NCBI RefSeq assembly: GCF_022063185.1
Contig: NZ_CP091913.1
Location: forward strand, 3,732,001 to 3,796,000
DNA from: Nostoc sp. UHCC 0870
GTDB taxonomy: Bacteria > Cyanobacteriota > Cyanobacteriia > Cyanobacteriales > Nostocaceae
Length of the DNA: 64,000 nucleotides
Direction: 5' to 3'
Positions 17,595 through 27,706 of this stretch are shown in pieces. Under the pieces are notes generated by a model. The model saw nothing but the letters and a program-made list of their open reading frames with translations, was not told where the DNA came from and did not search any database. Positions within the stretch are counted from its first letter, which is position 1, and each line of letters begins with the position of its first letter. The position numbers and the translations under genes are program-made.

Positions 17595-17631
17595 AGCCCT
17601 TCTACTCCATGAAATAAGGAGTGGACGGGCT
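17595..17631 (+). terminator. hairpin downstream of hemerythrin gene
   Basis: Arms AGCCCTTCTACTCC and GGAGTGGACGGGCT pair over 14 positions with one mismatch and one wobble, around a nine-base AT-rich loop. It starts 47 bp after the hemerythrin stop. The following bases (GTTTCGTTG) are only weakly T-rich, so it may act as a terminator or as an mRNA-stabilising 3' hairpin. Confidence 0.6.
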
Positions 17632-17777
17632 GTTTCGTTGCTGAATTGAAAATGCGATCGCTGAGGTTGGGACGGAGTATGGTCGGCTGCTTTCAACCTA
17701 TTACTAGAAAAATTTCCTACTATTTTTGTACGAAAATCTATTTTGTAAGTGATAACACCGTAATTTTAAAAGCTCTA

Positions 17778-18200
17778 TTATTGGCTAAGATTATTTATTT
17801 TTAGTCCAAGAATTGATTGCTCTTTATCCTGCATGATAAATTTAGAACTATTAATGCTAATAACTTCATAATTTTCTGGGATAAACATAGAACTTAAAGT
17901 AGCAAAAATATCTGCCATAGAAATCTTAAACATTAGCGGTATCTCTAAATTCAAAAGGGATTTTGGCAGTTTTCTAACATTTAAATGTAATTTTCCCTCA
18001 CTGACGTACCATATACCAGTAAATTGATTACCTGTTATCAATTCCCTAGGTTTATTGAAAAAAAATGTTTGGATTCTGGTTTGCTCATAGGTCATATCAT
18101 TATTAAATTGAATATTTATTTTTTCCGAAGACGTATCAAAACGCCATTTTCCCAAAAGTAGAATTTCTATTTCTAAATCAGAATGTTTACTATTACTCAT
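17778..18200 (-). CDS. lipocalin-like hypothetical protein
   Basis: From the ATG at 18198-18200, which is preceded by GAGGATACAC, the protein is 140 residues. The pattern LLGKWRFDTSSEKINIQF, TGIWYVSEGKLHLNV and YEVISINSSKFIMQDK resembles the lipocalin-like small-molecule-binding fold (opening G-x-W, then alternating beta strands). No signal peptide is seen. It follows the GUN4 protein gene by 89 bp on the same strand and could be the last gene of the peptide cluster transcript. A longer frame would begin at a TTG 16 codons upstream and I consider it less likely. Confidence 0.6.
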   Translation of the reverse strand: MSNSKHSDLEIEILLLGKWRFDTSSEKINIQFNNDMTYEQTRIQTFFFNKPRELITGNQFTGIWYVSEGKLHLNVRKLPKSLLNLEIPLMFKISMADIFATLSSMFIPENYEVISINSSKFIMQDKEQSILGLKINNLSQ

Positions 18201-18289
18201 GTGTATCCTCAAATTAGCTTTAGCTTTAATTTTTCTTATTATTAACAAATATGCAATTAATACCTAGTACCACTACGAGGAAGTTAAAT

Positions 18290-19957
18290 TTAATGACAAC
18301 TTTTTACACGAGAAAAGAATAAGTGCATTTGCCAAACTAACCAAGACTTTACCCTCCAAGCTCCCATAGAAAGGTTTTCTGTAGATGATTTCGGGGATAA
18401 GTCAACGCTATCTTGGTCATAGTGTAACCATTTTGCTGGTAGGTGTCCCATCGGTGTCATAGGGGACAATTGAAAAGTTAGTTGCTCATAGTCTAACCAG
18501 TTTCCCTCTTTTCGCCAACCAAGGCGATCGCCCAATCTTTTTTCTGTTTCATAATCTACTTGACCACCCATTTCGCTCCAGATAGTTTGCTGAATATTGA
18601 AGCCGAAATAGCCATAACTATAGTGTTCCCAAAGGTGATCAATGGTATGGATATCTTGACAAGAAAAGTTTTCAATATCTTCCTGATAAACGTCATTCCA
18701 ATAATTCTTGTTCATGATTTTTAGCATTAATTTAGTGGTTTCAATATCGGCTTCTTTCCACTGATGCTGCACGAGAAGATCCCGCAATTGGGTATAATCA
18801 ATATCTTTATTGCTGGGAAATTCTTTTGTCAACGTACCATTTTTATTAGTCAATCCCATCAATTCTGTTTCTTCAACAGCAGATATAGGTGCTGTAACAA
18901 AATTTACTTCTGCTATGTCTAGCACTTTTCTTTGATCGGTGAGTTGCTTGGATATATAGTTTGATATTAAATCAATACCTTGGTCTAAAAAAATGACATT
19001 TTCGCTCAAATCAAAATTATGGATTTGCCAATCTAATAATTGAGATTGAGTAAAAGCATCTTTTAATCTGGATTTTTTTTCATAACTTGTCACCATGAAA
19101 TCGAGAAAGGTTTCAGAAATATCCTCAGTTTCTTCAAGGTTAAATAAATTTGACTGATACTTTAAAATATTATCCCCTAGGTTTTTAATATCACTGACAG
19201 TTGCGTAAAAATATTCATCTACTTTTACGACTTCATCTATTAAAGATTGAAAGGGACTAAAGTATTCTTGTAAATAATTATCAAAATTGATGGCAGTATG
19301 GGCAATTTTTGCTATTTCTTGACGAATTTTATAAGCTTTTTTTTGATATTCATAAATTTCTTGGGATACTTCTAAATCTTTAACTATTTTCTGAACAATT
19401 TCTTTTTGATTTTTGGTATCTTCTGCAAGTTTTTTAATTCCTTCACCAATCAAGCTGATTTTTTCTAACATTAAAAAATAAGCATTACTCAACAGCAAAA
19501 CTGCTTTAAAATTTTCTTGTTGTTCCCATTTTAGCCCATCAAGAATTTTGAGATTTTCATGATTTTTAAGCTCTAATTTTCTTCTTTCATCTTCTAAAGT
19601 TTTTATTTCTAAATATTTTTGTTTGAATAAGTTTTTTAAATCGTCAGTTAGGGTTAACAAAAACTGATGGTAACTATCCTTATAATTTTCTAGAAAATCA
19701 ATAATATGGCTGTAGTCCTTAATGAATAATTGGATTTCAGCAAAAATTTCTCCCTGACTAATTGCTTTTTTTCGCTTAATTATCCCGCCAAACTGATAAT
19801 GATATCGAACACCTTCTTTAATTAGGGTTTGACGTTCTCTAATTTTTTTTTGAACTGTTTTTACACCATTATTTTTGAGGACGGGTAATTGATAGGTTCG
19901 TTCGTAAATTGAAATAGCTTCGTAAGTAATTAGTTGTCTTTGCTGTTTAGTTAGCAT
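18290..19957 (-). CDS. coiled-coil protein with C-terminal GUN4 domain
   Basis: From the ATG at 19955-19957 the protein is about 555 residues. Residues 1-375 are lysine/glutamate-rich helix and likely coiled coil. Residues about 380-510 form a GUN4 domain: YTQLRDLLVQHQWKEADIET, then CQDIHTIDHLWEHYSYGYFGF and LGDRLGWRKEGNWLDYEQLTF. Classic GUN4 binds porphyrins and activates Mg-chelatase, but cyanobacteria have many GUN4-fused proteins of unknown role. It follows the ABC exporter by only 15-30 bp, so it is probably co-translated with it. The C-terminal tail ends in a hydrophobic aromatic segment. What it does in a peptide cluster is unknown. Confidence 0.78.
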   Translation of the reverse strand: MLTKQQRQLITYEAISIYERTYQLPVLKNNGVKTVQKKIRERQTLIKEGVRYHYQFGGIIKRKKAISQGEIFAEIQLFIKDYSHIIDFLENYKDSYHQFLLTLTDDLKNLFKQKYLEIKTLEDERRKLELKNHENLKILDGLKWEQQENFKAVLLLSNAYFLMLEKISLIGEGIKKLAEDTKNQKEIVQKIVKDLEVSQEIYEYQKKAYKIRQEIAKIAHTAINFDNYLQEYFSPFQSLIDEVVKVDEYFYATVSDIKNLGDNILKYQSNLFNLEETEDISETFLDFMVTSYEKKSRLKDAFTQSQLLDWQIHNFDLSENVIFLDQGIDLISNYISKQLTDQRKVLDIAEVNFVTAPISAVEETELMGLTNKNGTLTKEFPSNKDIDYTQLRDLLVQHQWKEADIETTKLMLKIMNKNYWNDVYQEDIENFSCQDIHTIDHLWEHYSYGYFGFNIQQTIWSEMGGQVDYETEKRLGDRLGWRKEGNWLDYEQLTFQLSPMTPMGHLPAKWLHYDQDSVDLSPKSSTENLSMGAWRVKSWLVWQMHLFFSRVKSCH

Positions 19958-19987
19958 AAACTTGATGTTCAAAACTATGAATAGTTG

Positions 19988-22018
19988 TTAAGCCCTTACC
20001 CATTTCAAAACCTTCGGGTCTTTGTCATAACGGTAGGTAAAGCCATCCTTAGCAGTAACGGACTTCCCAAGGCTAGCCTTGCTTCTGATAGTGTTAATAC
20101 TAGAGTCTGTTAATGTTTGCATTTCCTTATGAGAAAGTCCTACGATGGTCGCTATTTCTATCGCGATTTCTGGTGGATTTGGGAATTCATTATTAGGTAA
20201 AACATCTATTTTAATTTCTAAATTTTCTGGGTAATTAATGACAATTGCTTGTTCTTTTTGCAGCCGATAATCCTGCACAGTCACAAGTTGCCAACTAGAA
20301 TCTTGTGATAGTTCCAAAACCCATTGATGATAATTAAATAGGCTTTCCCGATGTCCAACACTGATAAATGTTGTTTTTGTTTCTTGTAACTGTTGATATA
20401 AATTTTCTTCATTATGCAAATCTAAAGCACTTGTTGCTTCATCTAAGATAGTGAAGCTAGGACGAGTTACTAATAGGCGTGCGAATGCAAGACGTTGTTG
20501 TTCTCCCAACGAGAGGATATTTTCCCAAGGAACTTCTTTATCAAAGCCATCGATGCGACTAAGTAAGTTTTGCAGATTAACTTCTTGTAAAATTGCTTCG
20601 AGTTGGCGATCGCTCATTTTGCGGTCTTTATGGGGATAGAGTAACTGTTCGCGCAGAGTTCCCAAAATTATGTAAGGACGCTGGGGTAAGAATAAGACTT
20701 CTTCTAGGGGCGGTCTCACCAGACGACCTGTTCCGGCGTTCCACAAACCAGCGATCGCTCTCAACAGAGAACTTTTACCTCTACCACTAGGCCCAACAAT
20801 TAATAACCCCTCTCCAGGTTGAACACTCAAGGACAAATTTTCGACGATCAGCTGTTCATAGTTGGGTGTTTGTAAAGTGACATTCTCGAAAGCCAACCGT
20901 TTTTCTTCTACTGTTTTAATGGTACTGACTTTTTCTGGTACTTTGGTGACACCTTCTAAGGCCTCCGAGAGTTCAACTAAACGCTCAATATAACTAGAAA
21001 CTCTTCCTGAACTCGCAAATTCTCTGATTAATTCGGCTATAGCATTGGCAAAAAGATTACAAGCTATACTAGCTTGGGCAATTTCTCCAAAATCAATCTG
21101 TCCTTGAATTTGTAACGGGCCGAATACTATAAATGGAAATATTTGGATAACAGCCTGATATCCTCGATTAAAAATATCCTGACTTCTCTCCCAATTAATC
21201 TTGCGTTTAGTATTTTGAATAATTTTATTAAATCTGCGCTGAATTATATTTAATTCTTGGTCTTCTCCCTGAAAAAAAGCTATAGATTCAGCATGATTAC
21301 GAACATGAGTTAGGCTATAAGTATGGTCGGCTGCTAATTCGAGTTCCTCTTGTTTAATCTTATTTAATTGTTGAGCCAAGTAAACAGCAATTAAATTGCC
21401 GACTATGGTATAAGCCACCAATACAATTGTCACGAATTGGGAAAGAGCCCAAAGAATTATTAAAAAAGTTGCCATTTCTAGAACTTTTTCTAGAAAAGTC
21501 GCTGAAAATCTCAGAGCATTACTGGTTAAAGGTTCGAGTTCTTGAGATATTTGCTGATCTGGATTATTAACGTCGGATTTAAAGTTTATTTTATAATAAG
21601 CACGATTACTTAAATATTTTGATAAAATCTGGCTATTAAGCCATTGATACCAATCAAGAGCGATTTGTTTTCTGACAAATTGAGAAACTCCTACTAAAAG
21701 TGTGACTGCAACCAGGGCAGCACCGTAAAGGAATAATGTATCAATAAATTTCTTTAAATCTTTTTCTTCAGTAATGACATCAAGTAAATAGCGGGTAACG
21801 AAGCTATTAAAAACAGTTACACCAACAAGTGCGACGATTAATAATATCAGGATAATCAGCATTGCCCATGACCGAAGGACATCGGAAAATGCTCTTCCGT
21901 TTGCCTCTGTGGGATACCAATAAGGCCCAGCGATCGCTCTCACATTCTGCCAAAATTGATTAGTAGATGGAGCAGAATCTTTTTTTGAGGATTGATTACT
22001 AAAAGTGGTAGCTTGCAT
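19988..22018 (-). CDS. ABC transporter, fused membrane and ATPase domains (SbmA/YddA type)
   Basis: 676 residues. The N-terminal 350 residues hold about six membrane helices, with the RAIAGPYWYPTEANGRAFSDVL and ADHTYSLTHVRNHAESIAFFQGE motifs of SbmA/BacA/ABCD-type permeases. The ATPase domain follows: Walker A GPSGRGKSS (near 409), signature LSLGEQQRLAFARLL (near 505), Walker B ILDEATSALD (near 527) and the switch His in SVGHRES. This type of transporter is regularly present in cyanobacterial peptide clusters (McyH-like) and probably exports the peptide. A C-terminal extension of about 100 residues, with a helical LSHKEMQTLTDSSINTIRSK stretch, is not part of the transporter fold and is unexplained. 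Confidence 0.9.
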   Translation of the reverse strand: MQATTFSNQSSKKDSAPSTNQFWQNVRAIAGPYWYPTEANGRAFSDVLRSWAMLIILILLIVALVGVTVFNSFVTRYLLDVITEEKDLKKFIDTLFLYGAALVAVTLLVGVSQFVRKQIALDWYQWLNSQILSKYLSNRAYYKINFKSDVNNPDQQISQELEPLTSNALRFSATFLEKVLEMATFLIILWALSQFVTIVLVAYTIVGNLIAVYLAQQLNKIKQEELELAADHTYSLTHVRNHAESIAFFQGEDQELNIIQRRFNKIIQNTKRKINWERSQDIFNRGYQAVIQIFPFIVFGPLQIQGQIDFGEIAQASIACNLFANAIAELIREFASSGRVSSYIERLVELSEALEGVTKVPEKVSTIKTVEEKRLAFENVTLQTPNYEQLIVENLSLSVQPGEGLLIVGPSGRGKSSLLRAIAGLWNAGTGRLVRPPLEEVLFLPQRPYIILGTLREQLLYPHKDRKMSDRQLEAILQEVNLQNLLSRIDGFDKEVPWENILSLGEQQRLAFARLLVTRPSFTILDEATSALDLHNEENLYQQLQETKTTFISVGHRESLFNYHQWVLELSQDSSWQLVTVQDYRLQKEQAIVINYPENLEIKIDVLPNNEFPNPPEIAIEIATIVGLSHKEMQTLTDSSINTIRSKASLGKSVTAKDGFTYRYDKDPKVLKWVRA

Positions 22019-22181
22019 CTTGGAAAAATTATTTTAGTCTCTTGAGCCTGATTACATTTCAAAATTCAATACTCAGGAGTGGAAATCCAGAATTGATCAG
22101 CAATTCAGCATTACTCAAATGTTCCCCTGAGTGTTTAACTTTAACTATTTTGAATTCTGAGTTGTAAATTTTCACGATGGA

Positions 22182-23360
22182 TTATTTAAAGATACCATCT
22201 TCCCATAGTTCTAAGACTTCGTTAGCTGTAAAGTAGCGTTCTTGTTCAGCCGCAAGAGATTTGATTACGGAACGCATTTGCTCGTACTGCTTTCTGGGTT
22301 GAGGATTATGCAGTTGCTTTTCAAATAGATATTGAAAATTACTGACTCCACTCCATTTGCCAAATACAACATTTATCTTGTTATAAGGAAATACTGCATA
22401 GCTCTTGGGGTCACGAAACAAAGAATTGACATGGATACCTGATTCGTGGGTTTGTGCCGTTTGAGAGTAAGGGGGTGCGGGACGAATCCCTAGTTGCTCA
22501 ATGTAATTAGTTACTTTAGCGATCGCATCATAGTTAATCCCCTCGACTTCAATTCCAAAACGGACTCGCAAACCATTTAACACCTGCTCAATGGCGACAT
22601 TTCCGGCTCTTTCCCCCAAACCACAAAATGTCCCCGAAACTAAACTTGCGCCAGCCATGAGAGACTGAAGAGTATTTTCCAGAGCCAATCCCAGATCGTT
22701 GTGGTAATGTAACCCCAATGCTACCCCTGTAGTGGATTGCAACAAGTCGTTAACCCAGATATAGCTCTTTTCTGGAGTGAGAACCCCCACGGTATCACAC
22801 AGTAGGAAGTGTTCGATATAAGGACTGCATGAGCGAATACATTCTACTAAAAAGTCAAAATCGGCTCTAGAAGCATCCTCTGCCGCAAAATCAACTCTGA
22901 GTCCAGCGACTTTTGTCGCATAGTGCAGATTTTCTACAATGACATCAATAGCATTTTGACGAATTTTATTGATGATGTGGGATGGGATATCGTCATCAAT
23001 GGTTTTGCCTTGGTATTCGCTCATGAGGCGAATTTGGGGATCTCGCAAAAACAGCAGTCGATCAGAAACGGCATGGAACAGAATGATGCGCTTAACTCCG
23101 CAGTTCTTCGCATGATCGATGTACTCTTTTCCCATCATCGTATCAGCCGTAATTAGACCATCCCATCCCTCTGATACTAATGATTTAACTAACTCTGCTT
23201 CTTGTTCACAGACACAAGGCATGATGCCAAGTCCATCAACTCCTGTTTGAGTAATCAGATGGGCAAGTTTTTGTTTAGTTGGATAAGAGAAAAAAATGCC
23301 TACTTGTTGTTCTCCATCCCGCAGGGTTTCATCGAAAATTTTGATCGGAAGGGTTTGCAT
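22182..23360 (-). CDS. hphA: HphA: isopropylmalate/homocitrate synthase-like condensing enzyme
   Basis: A 392-residue DRE-TIM metallolyase: FDETLRDGEQQVG at the N-terminus, LHYHNDLGLALENTLQ with metal-binding His-x-His, and FCGLGERAGNVAIEQVL. It lacks the C-terminal regulatory domain of LeuA and has NifV-like length. Beside NRPS genes and with HphB and HphCD encoded in the same cluster, its likely reaction is acetyl-CoA plus phenylpyruvate or 4-hydroxyphenylpyruvate giving a 2-benzylmalate-type product, the first step to homophenylalanine/homotyrosine. It lies at the downstream end of the NRPS genes, about 26 kb from hphB. A fragment of a second hphA-like gene is present next to hphB (49475-49561). 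Confidence 0.85.
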   Translation of the reverse strand: MQTLPIKIFDETLRDGEQQVGIFFSYPTKQKLAHLITQTGVDGLGIMPCVCEQEAELVKSLVSEGWDGLITADTMMGKEYIDHAKNCGVKRIILFHAVSDRLLFLRDPQIRLMSEYQGKTIDDDIPSHIINKIRQNAIDVIVENLHYATKVAGLRVDFAAEDASRADFDFLVECIRSCSPYIEHFLLCDTVGVLTPEKSYIWVNDLLQSTTGVALGLHYHNDLGLALENTLQSLMAGASLVSGTFCGLGERAGNVAIEQVLNGLRVRFGIEVEGINYDAIAKVTNYIEQLGIRPAPPYSQTAQTHESGIHVNSLFRDPKSYAVFPYNKINVVFGKWSGVSNFQYLFEKQLHNPQPRKQYEQMRSVIKSLAAEQERYFTANEVLELWEDGIFK

Positions 23361-23455
23361 TGTGTTGTACCAATCTAAAATTCAAAATTAAGAAAATCAG
23401 GTTAATGATTGTGGGCGTTGGCGTTCCGCCCACTATAGGCGATCGCCTTGACAGG

Positions 23456-26400
23456 TTAAGACATCATCATCAGTAATTGAGTGGCTAATATTTTTACATT
23501 GGGTTCATAAAGCATTCGACCGTGGTTTCCAGGAATAGATATCACTTTGACAGGGTTTTTGGTGTATGATTGCCATCCCCAATCGGGTAAATCATGATGG
23601 GACATAGCTTGGAGTTCTTGCAAGAGAATTTCATGAACTTCTTGAGCGCGGAATAAAACAATCGGGGCAGAAATTTGATGAGTAGGCTGGTAATTGGCAT
23701 AATTGCGCGTAACCACTTTCATTACTTGCATATTGGTTTTGAGTAAAGAAAGGCTGGAGTGTTCCGGTAGGACGTTATATTTGTATAAATACTCTGCTGC
23801 CAAATCCCAACGGCCTTGATCATCCGGTTGAGAAGCTAAATCAGCATATTCCAAACCGAGAGAAATTCCCTTTAAAGCTTCAATCCGTTGAAGTAATTGC
23901 CAAATCCAATCAATTTCTGCCCGATTAGTTAGATACTCAGGATGAGTAACCAGTCCAGCGTCCAATATAGCCAGTAAACTCACCTTTTGGCCTTGTTGTT
24001 CCAATTGGACAGCCATTTCAAAAGCAACGGCACAACCTGAAGAGTATCCTGCTAATATGTATGGACTCTGAGGTTGCTTTTGGCGTAACAGTTCAATCAG
24101 TTGACTTGCATGAAGTTCTACTGAGTCTGGAATTGCTCTGAGTCCGTCTCTTCCTGGGGTTTCCAATCCATAAACTGGATGCTCATTGCCTAAATTAATA
24201 GCCAAATCTTGAAAATAGAATCCGTGTCCGTTTGCGCCGGGTAAACAAAATAGAGGGGTTGCATTTCCTTGAGGTTGGAGTGAGAGTAAATCAGGATGGG
24301 ACTTTTGCACCTCTGTATGAGAGAGTTGTTCGGCTAGTTGAGCAATGGTAGGGTTCTGAAATAAACTACTCAAAGAAAGTTGTTGCTCAAACTCCTGTTG
24401 AAGATGATTGAGCAATTTCACCGCCAATAAAGAATGTCCACCCAGGTCGAAAAAGTTATCATGAATCCCAATATCTTGATGTTCGAGGATAGCAGACCAT
24501 ACCTGTGCTAGTTGTTGTTCAACTTCATTACGTGGGGCTACATATAAGCCTTCAACCTCAACATTAGGAGCAGGTAAAGCTTTACGGTCAAGTTTGCCAT
24601 TGGGAGTTAAAGGCAACTCATCCAATACAATGATCTGAGCAGGAATCATGTAATCGGGTAGACGGGATTTGAGGTAATTTTTCAATTCAGTAGAAAAATC
24701 ATGGGGAATTCCCGTTATATAGGCGATTAATTTTTGGTTGCTCTCAGTTTTATATAAAGTTACAACGGCTTCTTTAACTGATGAATGTTGTAATAAGAGT
24801 GATTCAATTTCACCGAGTTCAATTCTAAAGCCCCGTAATTTAACTTGCTCGTCAATGCGACCTAAATATTCCAGATTACCATCAGCCATCCATCTTGCTA
24901 AGTCGCCAGTTTTGTAAATTCGCTCAGTTTTACCGAATAACTCAATGTCAATAAATTTTTCAGCAGTAGTTTCAGGACGATTGAGATAACCCCGTGCTAA
25001 ACCTACTCCCGCAATACACAATTCCCCAGGAATACCAGGGGGTAATGGTTGATTGTGTGCATCTAAAATATAGATGCGGAGATTAGATAAGGGTTTACCG
25101 ATAGGTGGTTTTTTGCCATTGGGTTGACAAAGTGCGATCGCCGCATTCACTGTAGATTCTGTTGGCCCGTAGCAATTGTATAAACTTTGTTCTATTCCCC
25201 ACTGGCTAACTAATTCAGCCGGACAAGCCTCACCACCAGCAGTCAGACATTGCAAATCAGGTAAACTCACCCTTGGTAAGACAGATAAGGACGAAGGAGA
25301 TAAAAAGCTATGGGTAATTTTATGTTCAGTTAAGAAGTCAACTAAGCTTTGACTAGGTAACAAAGTTTCTTTGTCGCTCAAATACAAGCAAGCACCTGTA
25401 ACTAAATTAGTAGCAATTTCAGCCACGGACAAATCGAAACTAAAAGAACCAAACTGAAGCAAGCGACTGTCATATTGAACTTGAAAAGTTTGCGCCCAGA
25501 CCAAACTTAAATTGACAATTGCGCGATGTTCAATCATTACCCCTTTGGGTTGTCCTGTCGAACCAGAGGTGTAAATAACATAAGCTAAATTATCAGGCGT
25601 ACTTTTTGGACTCGGATTTTCGGTTAATGCTGAATTAAAAGTTTCTTGGTCTAAAAAAAGCACCTGACAGGGATTTTCTAAATTAGTTAAAGGTAATTTA
25701 TCTAATAGGAAACTTTGGGTTAGTAACACCGATATCCCAGCATCTTCTAACATGAACTGAATCCGTTCTTGGGGATAATTGGGGTCAATCGGTACATAAG
25801 CACCACCTGCTTTGAGGATACCAAGTACACCAATAATCATTTCTAAAGACCGTTCTACACAGATACCAATTAAGGTGTCTGGTTGAATTTGGTGATTTTG
25901 AATTAAATAATGAGCTAGTTGATTCGCTTTTTGATTCAGTTGTTGATAAGTTAAGCTTTGGGATGCAAAAACTAAGGCTAGATGATTAGGGTTTTTAGTA
26001 ACTTGTTTTTCAAATAAGTCAACTAAAGTTTTATCGTGGGGATAATCAGTTTGAGTTTGATTCCAGCGTTGTAGTTGTAGCAGTTCAGCTGCTGTCATCA
26101 ACGGTAAAGTATGAATCGGTTGCTGAGGATGATCAATAATTCCCTTCAGCAGAACTGCAAACTGTTCTGCCATTCTTTGGATAGTAACGTTCTCAAAGAG
26201 GTCGGTAGCATATTCCCAAGAACAATTTAACTGGTTGTCCTCTTCCATTACCATCAAGCTTAAGTCAAACTTAGCGATCGCACACTCTACCCCCAGCCAT
26301 TGAATCTCTAACCCTGGTAAACCCAATTCTGGACTTTCATTATTTTCTAGGGCAAACATTACCTGGAATAATGGGTTGTAACTCATACTCCGTTCTGGTT

Positions 26401-27637
26401 GCAATTTTTCTACCAGCACCTCAAAGGGAATGTCTTGATGAGCATAAGCATCTAAACAAGTTTGGCGAGTTCGTTGCAGCAACTCGATAAAACTTTGCTC
26501 AGGATTGATTTGGTTACGCAATACCAAAGTATTGACAAAAAAGCCAATTAGTGATTCAGTTTGGCTATGGGTACGGTTGGCAATGGGAGAACCAATACAC
26601 AGATCGTTTTGGCGACTGTATCGAGACAGCAGAATATTCAAAGTTGCCAACAAGGTCATATATAGACTTACGCCTTGTTGTTGACTGAAAGCTTTAACGG
26701 CTGTACTTAATTCCGGTGTGAGAGAGTAGAGATAGCGATCGCCTCGGTAGCTTTGCTCTGCTGGACGGGGATAATCGGTAGGCAATTCTAGTAATGGCGA
26801 AGCATCCTGGAGTTGATGTTTCCAGTAATTAATCTGGTTTTCCAATACCTCCCCTTGTAACCAGTTTCTTTGCCAAGCTGCATAGTCACTGTATTGAACC
26901 GGCAAAGGTGCAAGGTTTGGGGTTTCACCTTGGCTAAAGGCAGTATAGGCTTGTCGCAACTCCCGCACAAATACCCCCATTGACCAGCCATCACTGATAA
27001 TGTGGTGCATATTGATAGCCAACACACATTTGTGATCCTGCAATTGCAGCAGTTTGGCTTTAAACAAAGGGCCAGTATTTAAATCAAACGTTTCTTGGGT
27101 ATGAGCATCTATTAAACCCTGGATGCTTGGAGATTCGGGATATTCATCAAAGTTTCGGCAATCTTGTACAGTTAAAACTTCGATTTCGTCTAACTTGCGG
27201 ATGGCAATTTGGGGTTGTCCGGCGATTGTGGGGAAATACATCCTCAGACTCTCGTGTCGATTTAGCAGATAAGCCAAACTAGAGTGGAGGGCATCAAGAT
27301 TGAGGTTGCCGTTCAGTTGTAGAGCGATCGGCATATTGTAAGTAGCTGATGACCCTTGGAGTTGTGCGAGTAGCCAGAGGCGTTGTTGAGCAAAGGACAG
27401 AACCTTGGGAGAATCAGCACTTAAAGCCGGAATTTCTTCTGTGATCACAGCTTGCGTCTTAGCCGATTTCAAGAAGGTTAGTATATCTGCTTTGTTGTTT
27501 TGAATTTCCTGCTTGAGTTCAGCAGTAAGGGCGTTTTTGCTAGTACGAATTCGTAACTTATCATCTTCAGCCCAAATTCGGCAGCCCATGTTCTGCAAAC
27601 GAAGCATTAAAGAAACTATTGGCTGATTTTTAGTCAT
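23456..27637 (-). CDS. aptD: AptD-like NRPS: docking-C-A-PCP-thioesterase
   Basis: 1393 residues, the terminating module. Residues 1-55 are a TubC-type N-terminal docking domain (LRLQNMGCRIWAEDDKLRI). The condensation domain has MHHIISDGWSMG near 212. The adenylation domain core is FDLSVAEIA (near 733), and the pocket read by hand is D-L-A-F-T-G-C-V-N-K. The carrier domain has LGGHSLLA near 1065. The type I thioesterase has GYSSG (Ser near 1195), LAILDA and the His in IPGNHGRM. It should add residue 6 and cyclise through the lysine side chain. The docking domain fits the acidic tail of AptC. Pocket residues are from manual alignment to GrsA and need checking. Confidence 0.92.
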   Translation of the reverse strand: MTKNQPIVSLMLRLQNMGCRIWAEDDKLRIRTSKNALTAELKQEIQNNKADILTFLKSAKTQAVITEEIPALSADSPKVLSFAQQRLWLLAQLQGSSATYNMPIALQLNGNLNLDALHSSLAYLLNRHESLRMYFPTIAGQPQIAIRKLDEIEVLTVQDCRNFDEYPESPSIQGLIDAHTQETFDLNTGPLFKAKLLQLQDHKCVLAINMHHIISDGWSMGVFVRELRQAYTAFSQGETPNLAPLPVQYSDYAAWQRNWLQGEVLENQINYWKHQLQDASPLLELPTDYPRPAEQSYRGDRYLYSLTPELSTAVKAFSQQQGVSLYMTLLATLNILLSRYSRQNDLCIGSPIANRTHSQTESLIGFFVNTLVLRNQINPEQSFIELLQRTRQTCLDAYAHQDIPFEVLVEKLQPERSMSYNPLFQVMFALENNESPELGLPGLEIQWLGVECAIAKFDLSLMVMEEDNQLNCSWEYATDLFENVTIQRMAEQFAVLLKGIIDHPQQPIHTLPLMTAAELLQLQRWNQTQTDYPHDKTLVDLFEKQVTKNPNHLALVFASQSLTYQQLNQKANQLAHYLIQNHQIQPDTLIGICVERSLEMIIGVLGILKAGGAYVPIDPNYPQERIQFMLEDAGISVLLTQSFLLDKLPLTNLENPCQVLFLDQETFNSALTENPSPKSTPDNLAYVIYTSGSTGQPKGVMIEHRAIVNLSLVWAQTFQVQYDSRLLQFGSFSFDLSVAEIATNLVTGACLYLSDKETLLPSQSLVDFLTEHKITHSFLSPSSLSVLPRVSLPDLQCLTAGGEACPAELVSQWGIEQSLYNCYGPTESTVNAAIALCQPNGKKPPIGKPLSNLRIYILDAHNQPLPPGIPGELCIAGVGLARGYLNRPETTAEKFIDIELFGKTERIYKTGDLARWMADGNLEYLGRIDEQVKLRGFRIELGEIESLLLQHSSVKEAVVTLYKTESNQKLIAYITGIPHDFSTELKNYLKSRLPDYMIPAQIIVLDELPLTPNGKLDRKALPAPNVEVEGLYVAPRNEVEQQLAQVWSAILEHQDIGIHDNFFDLGGHSLLAVKLLNHLQQEFEQQLSLSSLFQNPTIAQLAEQLSHTEVQKSHPDLLSLQPQGNATPLFCLPGANGHGFYFQDLAINLGNEHPVYGLETPGRDGLRAIPDSVELHASQLIELLRQKQPQSPYILAGYSSGCAVAFEMAVQLEQQGQKVSLLAILDAGLVTHPEYLTNRAEIDWIWQLLQRIEALKGISLGLEYADLASQPDDQGRWDLAAEYLYKYNVLPEHSSLSLLKTNMQVMKVVTRNYANYQPTHQISAPIVLFRAQEVHEILLQELQAMSHHDLPDWGWQSYTKNPVKVISIPGNHGRMLYEPNVKILATQLLMMMS

Positions 27638-27706
27638 AATTTTATTTAGATAAAAGTAATTAATTTTTAACAGTAAAGATTAGTAATTGGAGGGGGTTTA
27701 AAATTT

